Positions 1-5,464 of a stretch of DNA of 5,464 bases are shown here, piece after piece. Each line of letters starts with the position of its first letter. The stretch's first letter is position 1. The notes below the pieces were generated by a model. It did no database searches. It saw only the letters and a program-made list of their open reading frames with translations, and was not told the origin of the DNA. The DNA comes from Limnoglobus sp. Its GTDB lineage: Bacteria > Planctomycetota > Planctomycetia > Gemmatales > Gemmataceae. The position numbers and the translations under genes are program-made. The stretch covers positions 1 through 5,464 of the forward strand of contig JANXNT010000818.1 of the NCBI GenBank assembly GCA_025353985.1, written 5' to 3'.

Positions 1-1
1 G

Positions 2-2707
2 TGCGATCAGTTGCCCGCGTAAATCGACGTGGACGCCGGTCGGTGGATCGCCGACCGATGCGAGTGCTTCCTTAACGGCCCGCGAGACTTTGCCGATGTC
101 GTGCGTGCCGACGTTCGCGGTGATGCCAATGAGACGCCGCATGTTGTAACGATCGATGCGGCCAGGCGTCGTCGTCTCGCGAATCTCGCGCACGACATCG
201 CGTAGGAGCACCGAACCCGCGACCGCGCCGCCGTTCATCGCGACGCTTTGCGAGTAGCCGTTGCCACCCGATTCCGAGTGCCAAGAACTTCGCACGGGGA
301 TGTTGCCGAGTTCGGAAATCGAGTTCATCTGCGGTGGCGGAATCTGCACCTGCACGATGTACGCCTGCCCGTTCGCCGGGTCGCGCCAATAGATCGGCGA
401 CATATACCGGCTCGACGCAGTGGCGGGTATCAGCGCCCCGCCGATCGCCTTTGCGGTGATGCCCATCGTCGCCGCTTTCTCGCGGTCGATTTGAATGTCG
501 ATCGTTGGGTAATCTTGAGCCTGGCCGTACTGCAAGTCTCGCAGTTCGGGTATCGATTTGAGCTTCTCGTAAACGAGTTTCGCGTGTGCCAGCGTGTCGA
601 CCATTTTGTTGCCGCTGACTTGCACTTCGACAACGCTCGACGAGCCGAAGCTCATCACTTCGCTGATGAGGTCGCCCGGCTCGAACGACAATCGCAACGT
701 GCTCGCTCGCTTCGCGATTTGTTCGGAGGGCACGCCTTCGTCTTGCCATGTTTTGGTGAGCCACGCCTTCAACCGGTCGGGTAATCGTTCGCGGAGTTTC
801 GTTTGAAATTCCTCAATGCGGATACCCGAACCTTCGCGGAGCGATACCTTCAGCAGCATTTCCTCCGGCCCGCTCGTCCATTGGTGGACGGCCTGAATCG
901 GGTAGTTCGTCGGGAACATGCCGACGTAACCGACGGTCATTTTCACGTTGCCTGCGCCCGCTTCGTCTTCGATGGCGGCGATCGTTTCCCGTGCGAGTTC
1001 TTCGGTGCGTTCGATCCGCGTGCCGGTCGGGGCCATCATCCGCAACTGGAACTGCCCCGCATCCGACGGGGGGAAAATCGCGGTGCCGAGTTGCATATAA
1101 AGTAGCGTTGCCACGACCGACACGCCGACCAAATACGCGAGTACGAGCGGCCATCTCAAAGCGACCAATCGCGACAATGTTCCCGCGTACATTCGCGCAA
1201 ATAAAGTCGGTGCGTGGGCGACTTCGTGGTGTTCGCCTTTGAGTAACCAAACGCTGAGTACGGGGACGAATGTGCTGGAAAGAAAGTACGATGCGACCAT
1301 CGCAAGGCCGACGGACATCGACAGTGGCACGAACAGTTCGCGGGCCGCGCCTTCCATGAAGAACGACGGCACGAACACCGCAAGGATGCACAACATCGCC
1401 AGCAATCGCGGCACTGCCGTCTCTTGGTTGCCCCGCCGGACCGCACGTGCGATGCTCGGCGTGTGCAACATTTGCGAATGAATATTTTCGACTTCCACCG
1501 TCGCTTCATCGACGAGGATGCCCACGGCGAGTGCCAGCCCGCCGAGTGTCATGAGGTTGATCGTCTGCCCGCCGAGCCAGAGGCCGAGGACGGCAGCGAG
1601 TAACGCGAATGGGATGTTCAACACGACGACGATAACCGAACGCCAATCGCGCAAAAAGATCAGCACCATCAGCCCGGTCAGTGCCGCACCGATCAGCCCT
1701 TCGATGCCCACGCCGCGCATCGCATCGATGACGATCGGCGATTGATCGAACGCGAAATCGATGTCGATACCCGGTGCATTTTTGCGCATGTTGGGTAGCG
1801 CCGCTTTCAACAAATTGACGACGTCAATCGTCGAGGCGTTGGATCGCTTCGTGACGAGCATGTACACAGAGCGCCGCCCATTGACGAGCACGTAGCCAGT
1901 GGTGATATCCGAGCCATCGGTGATGTCGGCGACGTCCTTGAGGAACACCGGATTCGGGCCGAGCTTCACGGGGATTTTGCCGAGTTCGACCTGCGGATTC
2001 GCCGCAACCATGACGTTCGAATTGACGAGGAAGTTGCGGTCATCGATGCGGATGTTCCCCGTCGGCGACACGGCATTCCCCGCCCCGACGGCCTCGGTAA
2101 TCTGTTCGAGCGTGACGCCTTGTTTCCGCACATCATCCGCACGCACGCTAATGACGATCGCGCGTTGATTGCCACCGAATGCAGGCGGTGTCGAGATGCC
2201 GTCGATGTTCGCAAACATCGGCCGCACTTTCAGCGTGGCGATATCCTGGATGTCTTTGATCGCAAGTTTATCGCTCGAAAGCACGAGGTAACCGATCGAC
2301 GCACTGCCGACATCGTGCCGAGTGACGAACGGCGGAACCGTACCCGGCGGCATCATAAATCGCGAGCGATTGACTGCGGCCACCACCTCGGCGAGCGCCT
2401 GCGCCATGTCGGTGCCGGGGTGGAACACGACTTTGATCAGCGTCATACTCTGGATGTTTTTCGATTCGACATGCTCGATGCCCGACACGTAAAGCAGGTG
2501 AAATTCGTAATAATTCGTCAGCAAGCCTTCCATCTGTTGCGGACTCATCCCACCGTACGGCTGGCAGATGTAGATCACCGGTTGGTTCAGGTTCGGGAAA
2601 ATGTCCACCTTCGCGCGCGACATCGCGAGGAAGCTACCGACGACGACAGCGAGGACGCCCACCATGACGGTGTACGGGTGGCGCAACGCGAAGATGATGG
2701 GGTTCAT
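2..2707 (-). CDS. RND efflux pump inner-membrane permease (AcrB/CzcA superfamily), C-terminus cut off by the window edge
   Basis: A proton-driven trimeric inner-membrane transporter that, with a periplasmic adaptor and an outer-membrane channel, expels substrates from the cell. I translated the frame codon by codon: 902 residues without a stop, running off the left edge. Family members usually have about 1,020-1,100 residues, so TM8-12 and the last porter part are missing. TM1 lies near residues 13-30, followed by the first porter half (about 35-330). TM2-TM3 (335-380) follow, then TM4 (383-399) with GGLALAVGILVDEATVEVEN at 389-408, the RND proton-relay signature. TM5 (435-450), TM6 (463-482), TM7 (520-538) and the second porter half come next. 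D400 aligns with AcrB D407, and E401 replaces D408. ATG 2707 gives the usual MNPIIFALRHPYTVMVG beginning; no Shine-Dalgarno is visible. An in-frame ATG at 2788 would add 27 unlike residues and consume the intergenic region. No copper-type methionine relay was recognised; the substrate is unknown. The partner adaptor and outer-membrane genes are not in the window. Confidence 0.95.
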   Translation of the reverse strand, partial: MNPIIFALRHPYTVMVGVLAVVVGSFLAMSRAKVDIFPNLNQPVIYICQPYGGMSPQQMEGLLTNYYEFHLLYVSGIEHVESKNIQSMTLIKVVFHPGTDMAQALAEVVAAVNRSRFMMPPGTVPPFVTRHDVGSASIGYLVLSSDKLAIKDIQDIATLKVRPMFANIDGISTPPAFGGNQRAIVISVRADDVRKQGVTLEQITEAVGAGNAVSPTGNIRIDDRNFLVNSNVMVAANPQVELGKIPVKLGPNPVFLKDVADITDGSDITTGYVLVNGRRSVYMLVTKRSNASTIDVVNLLKAALPNMRKNAPGIDIDFAFDQSPIVIDAMRGVGIEGLIGAALTGLMVLIFLRDWRSVIVVVLNIPFALLAAVLGLWLGGQTINLMTLGGLALAVGILVDEATVEVENIHSQMLHTPSIARAVRRGNQETAVPRLLAMLCILAVFVPSFFMEGAARELFVPLSMSVGLAMVASYFLSSTFVPVLSVWLLKGEHHEVAHAPTLFARMYAGTLSRLVALRWPLVLAYLVGVSVVATLLYMQLGTAIFPPSDAGQFQLRMMAPTGTRIERTEELARETIAAIEDEAGAGNVKMTVGYVGMFPTNYPIQAVHQWTSGPEEMLLKVSLREGSGIRIEEFQTKLRERLPDRLKAWLTKTWQDEGVPSEQIAKRASTLRLSFEPGDLISEVMSFGSSSVVEVQVSGNKMVDTLAHAKLVYEKLKSIPELRDLQYGQAQDYPTIDIQIDREKAATMGITAKAIGGALIPATASSRYMSPIYWRDPANGQAYIVQVQIPPPQMNSISELGNIPVRSSWHSESGGNGYSQSVAMNGGAVAGSVLLRDVVREIRETTTPGRIDRYNMRRLIGITANVGTHDIGKVSRAVKEALASVGDPPTGVHVDLRGQLIA

Positions 2708-2790
2708 GCCAATAATATAAGCGACGCACGGCGAACGAACCAGAATCGACGCGCTCTTGATACTTATGCGTCCACGCCCACAATACATTT
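2708..2790. promoter_or_regulatory. Divergent intergenic region between the RND permease and moaE
   Basis: These 83 bases separate two genes transcribed away from each other, so promoters for both should lie here or just inside the genes. It is the most AT-rich non-coding stretch of the window near its two ends. On the minus strand TATATT (2719-2714) resembles a -10 box, but no convincing -35 box lies 16-18 bases upstream. On the plus strand TTGATA (2757-2762) resembles a -35 box, but the AT-rich bases that could serve as its -10 abut the moaE start codon. No inverted repeat suggesting an operator and no molybdenum-cofactor riboswitch fold was seen; the region is far too short for that riboswitch. 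The regulatory role is inferred from gene orientation. Confidence 0.5.
2714..2719 (-). promoter_or_regulatory. Possible -10 element placing transcription start at the RND start codon
   Basis: On the minus strand TATATT matches the sigma-70 consensus TATAAT at five of six bases. Six bases (ATTGGC) lie between its end and the A of the ATG at 2707, so transcription would begin at or next to the start codon and give a leaderless message. This fits the lack of a Shine-Dalgarno sequence. The -35 region is poor, so this may simply be an AT-rich coincidence. Confidence 0.25.
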
Positions 2791-3216
2791 ATGATCTCGC
2801 TGACGACGGATGCCATCGACTACACGGCTCTCACGGAATCGGTGCGCGATCCGCATTGCGGTGCGGTAACGCTGTTCCTCGGCACCGTTCGCGATCTCAC
2901 GGGCGATGTCGTCACGACGCACCTCGACTACGAAGCGTACGCGCCGATGGCGGAGAAACAGCTTGCCGCGGTCGAAGCCGAAGTCCGGCAACAATGGCCC
3001 GTAGGCGGTGTGGCGATCGTTCACCGTTTGGGCCGCCTTCACGTGAACGATATCAGCGTGGCCATCGCGGTCAGTTGCCCGCACCGCGACCAATCGTTCG
3101 CCGCGTGCCGGTATGCCATCGACCGCGTCAAAGCGATCGTGCCGATCTGGAAAAAAGACAACGCGCCGGACGGAACCAGCGACTGGATTCACCCCACCGA
3201 AACCCACGCGAGCTAA
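2791..3216 (+). CDS. moaE: Molybdopterin synthase catalytic subunit MoaE
   Basis: The large subunit of molybdopterin synthase. With two thiocarboxylated MoaD subunits it converts cyclic pyranopterin monophosphate to molybdopterin in the cytoplasm by inserting the dithiolene sulfurs. The 141-residue protein is close to the usual length of about 150. Family hallmarks are present: GAVTLFLGTVRD (24-35), YEAYAPMAEKQL (47-58), the IVHRLGRLHVND segment (76-87), SCPHRDQSFAA (95-105) and DRVKAIVPIWKKD (111-123). The last carries K114 and the K121/K122 pair, where the essential active-site lysines of the family lie. H98 and R99 match the conserved substrate-pocket pair. The protein is MoaE only; there is no fused MoaD domain and no moaD gene beside it. 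ATG 2791 is the only sensible start, because the frame closes at 2758 with no start codon in between. No Shine-Dalgarno is visible. It is the first gene of the rightward cluster, five bases ahead of the phosphatase. Confidence 0.95.
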   Translation: MISLTTDAIDYTALTESVRDPHCGAVTLFLGTVRDLTGDVVTTHLDYEAYAPMAEKQLAAVEAEVRQQWPVGGVAIVHRLGRLHVNDISVAIAVSCPHRDQSFAACRYAIDRVKAIVPIWKKDNAPDGTSDWIHPTETHAS

Positions 3217-3221
3217 CTGCC

Positions 3222-3860
3222 ATGTCTGCAACGCCATCGAATTTGCCGAAGGTCTATCTTGCCCGCCACGGCGAAACCGAGTGGACCAAAACCGGCCAGC
3301 ACACGGGCCGCACGGACATCCCACTGACACCCGATGGCGAAGACGACGCGAAGCTCATCGGGCGTCGTTTGGCACACCTGAGTTTCACGAATATCATCAC
3401 GAGTCCGCTCCAACGCGCGAAGCGGACGAGCGAACTGGCTGGCTTCACGGCAACGATCGATGCGGACCTCATGGAGTGGGATTACGGTGACTACGAAGGC
3501 AAAAAGACCGTCGATATTCGCAAACTCCATCCCGGCTGGCAGTTGCTCGCCGATGGCGCACCGAACGGCGAAACCGGTGCACAAGTCGCCGCGCGTGCGG
3601 ATCGTGTCGTAGCACGCCTAAAAGCGATGACCGGCAACGTGCTGGTGTTCGCGCACGGGCATTACCTGCGAGTGCTCGCATCGCGCTGGGTCGGGGCGGA
3701 TGTCTCGTTTGCCGCACACTTGTTGCTCGGCACATCGTCGATCAGCGTGCTGTCGTTCGACCACGGAAAACTCGACGAACCGGCTATCATGCTCTGGAAC
3801 GACGATCGCCACCTGAGCGGGGAAGGCTGCCTGTTGCCCTTGTCCGCCAGCGTAAAATAA
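3222..3860 (+). CDS. Histidine phosphatase superfamily protein, similar to yeast sedoheptulose-1,7-bisphosphatase Shb17
   Basis: A 212-residue cytoplasmic phosphatase of the phosphoglycerate-mutase-like fold, which hydrolyses phosphate esters through a phosphohistidine. Catalytic residues are visible: RHGE at 15-18 (nucleophile H16, with R15), R65 in SPLQRAKRTSELA, E85 in DLMEWDYGDYEG (82-93), and H145 in VFAHGHYLR (142-150). Beyond the general fold, several stretches resemble the Shb17 branch as I remember it: TEWTKTGQHTGRTDIPLT (19-36), the WDYGDYEG motif, DGAPNGET (111-118), and SISVLSFDHGKLDEPAIMLW (173-192). That suggests a sugar bisphosphate or similar substrate, which is inference; many bacterial relatives are untested. 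There is no signal peptide. The start at 3222 puts RHGE at the normal distance from the N-terminus. The frame also stays open back to 2757 across moaE, but that stretch has no family resemblance. It lies 5 bases after moaE and 6 before moaA, so it is probably co-transcribed with them. No clear Shine-Dalgarno. Confidence 0.9.
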   Translation: MSATPSNLPKVYLARHGETEWTKTGQHTGRTDIPLTPDGEDDAKLIGRRLAHLSFTNIITSPLQRAKRTSELAGFTATIDADLMEWDYGDYEGKKTVDIRKLHPGWQLLADGAPNGETGAQVAARADRVVARLKAMTGNVLVFAHGHYLRVLASRWVGADVSFAAHLLLGTSSISVLSFDHGKLDEPAIMLWNDDRHLSGEGCLLPLSASVK

Positions 3861-3866
3861 CCGCCC

Positions 3867-4859
3867 ATGATCGAGAACCTCGTCGACCGATTCGGCCGAA
3901 TTCACAACAACCTTCGCATCAGTGTGACGGACCGCTGCAATCTGCGCTGCACCTACTGCATGCCCGAAGATGTCACGTTCGTCGATCGCGGCGAACTGCT
4001 GACGTTCGAAGAAATCGCGCAGTTCGTGCGCGTGGCGGCACCGCTTGGCGTGAATAAAATCCGCCTCACCGGCGGCGAACCGTTGATGCGAAAGGGCCTC
4101 GACAATCTCGTGCGCATGTTGACACCGATACCGGGCATTACCGATATCGGGCTGACGACCAACGGCTTGTTGCTTGCGGATCAGGCGGAATCCCTCTTCG
4201 CGGCGGGTTTGCGGCGATTGAACGTGTCGCTCGATACACTCGACCCCGGTCGATTCCGCGAACTGACCCGTCGCGATGGCGTCGAGAAGGTGATTGCCGG
4301 GTTACTCGCGGCCAAGGCGGTGGGGTTTGGGCCGATCAAGGTGAACGCGGTCGCGATCCGTGGCTTCATCGAACACGACGCGGTCCCGCTCGCACAGTTT
4401 TGCCGCAAATATGGCTTCGAGTTGCGCTTCATCGAATATATGCCGATCGGTGCCGAGTCGTGGGAACGTGAAAAGGTCGTGTATGCACACGAGTTACTGG
4501 AATGGCTGGAGCGCGATGTCGCCCCGCTCTCTCCGTCGCCCGATTACGACCCGCGTGCCCCGGCGATGGACTTCGACTATGCCGACGGCAAGGGCCGCGT
4601 CGGAATCATCGCGTCGCTATCGCGGCCGTTCTGCCGAAGTTGCAATCGCATCCGCATTACAGCCGACGGCAAACTGCGAAACTGCCTATTCGCGCTGAAC
4701 GAAACCGACGTGAAGCCGATGTTGCGTCGGCCGATTCCCGACACCGTTGCACTGCGGAATGCACTCATCGACAGCGTCGCCGAGAAGTGGGAAGGCCACG
4801 AAATCAACACGGCAAAGTTCGTGAAACCGCTACGAACGATGCACACTATCGGCGGGTAA
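3867..4859 (+). CDS. moaA: GTP 3',8-cyclase MoaA (radical SAM enzyme, molybdenum cofactor synthesis step 1)
   Basis: Cytoplasmic radical SAM enzyme that rearranges GTP to 3',8-cyclo-GTP, which MoaC then turns into cyclic pyranopterin monophosphate. The 330-residue length is typical. The N-terminal cluster motif CNLRCTYC gives C24, C28 and C31, which bind the SAM-cleaving [4Fe-4S]. LTGGEP at 67-72 is the SAM-binding glycine motif, followed by TTNG (97-100) and LNVSLDTLD (118-126). The C-terminal substrate cluster is intact: C256 and C259 in FCRSCNRIRIT, then C273 in RNCLF. R261 and R263 fall in the GTP-contacting arginine series. The chain ends in Gly-Gly, the tail known to be needed for MoaA activity. 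Nothing is missing, so the enzyme should work. ATG 3867 gives the standard beginning with DRFGRIHNNLRISVTDRC. It lies 6 bases after the phosphatase stop, consistent with translational coupling; no Shine-Dalgarno is seen. Confidence 0.97.
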   Translation: MIENLVDRFGRIHNNLRISVTDRCNLRCTYCMPEDVTFVDRGELLTFEEIAQFVRVAAPLGVNKIRLTGGEPLMRKGLDNLVRMLTPIPGITDIGLTTNGLLLADQAESLFAAGLRRLNVSLDTLDPGRFRELTRRDGVEKVIAGLLAAKAVGFGPIKVNAVAIRGFIEHDAVPLAQFCRKYGFELRFIEYMPIGAESWEREKVVYAHELLEWLERDVAPLSPSPDYDPRAPAMDFDYADGKGRVGIIASLSRPFCRSCNRIRITADGKLRNCLFALNETDVKPMLRRPIPDTVALRNALIDSVAEKWEGHEINTAKFVKPLRTMHTIGG

Positions 4860-4868
4860 GTCATTCCT

Positions 4869-4872
4869 GGAG
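4869..4872 (+). promoter_or_regulatory. Shine-Dalgarno site of the secreted protein gene
   Basis: GGAG lies five bases before ATG 4878, within TGGAGA. It is the only clear ribosome-binding site among the five gene starts of the window, and it supports 4878 as the start. Confidence 0.65.
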
Positions 4873-4877
4873 ATCGT

Positions 4878-5464
4878 ATGTTCCGCATCGCATCGCTGAT
4901 ACTCGTCGCGTTGGCTGTGCCATTGTCGGCGGCGGACTACCCGGCGGTTCTGCTCAAGGTTGATGGCGCGGAACTGACGGTTTACCCACCCGATGCGAAA
5001 ACGGGCTACTATCGCGGCTCGCGATTCGATTGGGCGGGAGTGATTACGAACCTGAAGATCGGCGAAAACACGCTGTTCGGCCCGTGGAAAGATTCGCACA
5101 ACCCCGCGAACAACGACGACATTACGGGGCCATGCGAAGAGTTCGGCATGGAGGCCCCACTCGGTTACGCAGAGGCCGCCGTCGGTGAAACGTTCCTCAA
5201 AATTGGCATCGGCGAACTGGAGAAACCGAAAGAAGAGAAGTACCGGTTCTTCCACAATTACAAAATCGCAAACACCGGAACGTGGCGAGTCTCGAAGGTG
5301 ACGGGATTGCCTGGCGAATCGGCGAGCATCGAGTTTCGGCACACGATCCGCACGAAGTCCGGCTACGCTTACCACTACAAAAAGACCCTGAGCATCGCGA
5401 GTGCATCCGAGGGGAAGCACCTCTTCCTCGACCTGCGCCATGAGTTGATTAACACCGGCGAAAA
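4878..5464 (+). CDS. Secreted protein of unknown function, possibly galactose-mutarotase-like; C-terminus cut off by the window edge
   Basis: 195 codons are visible with no stop before the right edge. Residues 1-19 form a signal peptide: one arginine, a hydrophobic core (ASLILVALAVPL), and a small-residue cleavage site around SAA|D at 17-20. The mature protein should therefore be periplasmic or exported. No lipobox cysteine is present; the only cysteine is C86. The rest is rich in predicted beta strands and aromatic residues, for example GYYRGSRFDWAGVI (43-56), NTLFGPW (64-70), GPCEEFG (84-90), KYRFFHNYKI (121-130) and SGYAYHYKKTL (161-171). I recall this pattern from planctomycete and acidobacterial proteins assigned to the galactose mutarotase-like (aldose 1-epimerase-like) fold, suggesting carbohydrate binding or modification. 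That match is from memory and no catalytic residues could be assigned. It starts 18 bases after moaA with its own Shine-Dalgarno, so it may be the last member of the operon or partly independent. No sequence link to molybdenum cofactor is visible. Confidence 0.8.
   Translation, partial: MFRIASLILVALAVPLSAADYPAVLLKVDGAELTVYPPDAKTGYYRGSRFDWAGVITNLKIGENTLFGPWKDSHNPANNDDITGPCEEFGMEAPLGYAEAAVGETFLKIGIGELEKPKEEKYRFFHNYKIANTGTWRVSKVTGLPGESASIEFRHTIRTKSGYAYHYKKTLSIASASEGKHLFLDLRHELINTGE

Noticed and set aside
72..764. A 230-codon minus-strand frame inside the RND gene.
   Set aside because: The composition is dominated by Arg, His and Ala, typical of a shifted frame in GC-rich coding DNA. The overlapping RND frame is continuous and clearly homologous.
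248..784. A plus-strand frame of 178 codons, and a similar 224-codon one at 2120-2794, opposite the RND gene.
   Set aside because: Both have antisense-shadow composition rich in Arg, His, Asp and Val, have no recognisable motif, and lie wholly opposite a strongly supported gene apart from a short tail.
813..1391. A 192-codon minus-strand frame inside the RND gene, possibly hinting at a frameshift.
   Set aside because: I translated the RND frame base by base through this region and TM5-TM7 and the second porter half read through without a break, so there is no frameshift.
2..2707. Assignment of the RND gene as the copper/silver pump CusA.
   Set aside because: TM4 resembles parts of both HME and HAE pumps, but I saw no copper-type methionine ladder and there are no metal-resistance neighbours. 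The substrate is left open.
2757..2790. A sigma-70 promoter for moaE built from TTGATA at 2757.
   Set aside because: The only AT-rich -10 candidates lie against or at the start codon with bad spacing, so transcription would start inside the gene.
2757..3860. A single 367-codon plus-strand reading frame covering moaE and the phosphatase, as if the phosphatase had a long N-terminal extension.
   Set aside because: The part before 3222 is arginine-rich, low in family-like sequence, and out of frame with a textbook moaE over the same bases. The ATG at 3222 gives a normal-length phosphatase.
4860..4877. A terminator separating moaA from the secreted protein gene.
   Set aside because: Eighteen bases without a GC-rich hairpin or T-run; the only signal is a Shine-Dalgarno site.
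4830..5441. A 203-codon minus-strand frame opposite the secreted protein gene.
   Set aside because: The plus-strand gene has a Shine-Dalgarno site, a signal peptide and family-like composition. The minus frame has none and overlaps the end of moaA.

Overview
The window is ordinary bacterial chromosome: tightly packed, moderately high in GC, with three complete genes and two that run off the edges. Two features suggest a planctomycete, possibly near Gemmata. One is the style of the RND pump (a VDE rather than VDD proton-relay motif and a pump subtype I associate with Planctomycetes and Acidobacteria). The other is the secreted protein at the right edge, which belongs to a type I recall from the same groups. 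Most genes also lack a clear Shine-Dalgarno sequence. The assignment is an inference from remembered families and carries low to moderate confidence.

Layout. Bases 2-2707, minus strand, hold one uninterrupted reading frame of 902 codons. It starts at 2707 and leaves the window at the left edge without a stop. It encodes the inner-membrane permease of an RND efflux pump, visible from TM1 into the second half of the porter domain. This is the largest gene here. Bases 2708-2790 are a short divergent intergenic region. From 2791 rightwards on the plus strand there are four closely packed genes. They are moaE (2791-3216), a histidine-phosphatase-superfamily gene resembling yeast sedoheptulose-bisphosphatase Shb17 (3222-3860), moaA (3867-4859), and a secreted protein of unknown role with a galactose-mutarotase-like look (4878 to the right edge, incomplete). 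The gaps are 5, 6 and 18 bases with no terminator between them, so they probably form one operon.

How the genes work together. MoaA catalyses the first step of molybdenum cofactor synthesis (GTP to 3',8-cyclo-GTP). MoaE is the catalytic half of molybdopterin synthase, which adds the dithiolene sulfurs. MoaC, MoaB and the sulfur carrier MoaD are not in the window and must be encoded elsewhere. The sugar-phosphatase-like gene between the two moa genes is not a known part of this pathway and is the most interesting item here. The RND pump is divergently transcribed and has no evident link to cofactor synthesis.

I found no RNA genes, mobile elements, CRISPR arrays, large repeats or clear terminators. 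The window does not show an obvious new system.
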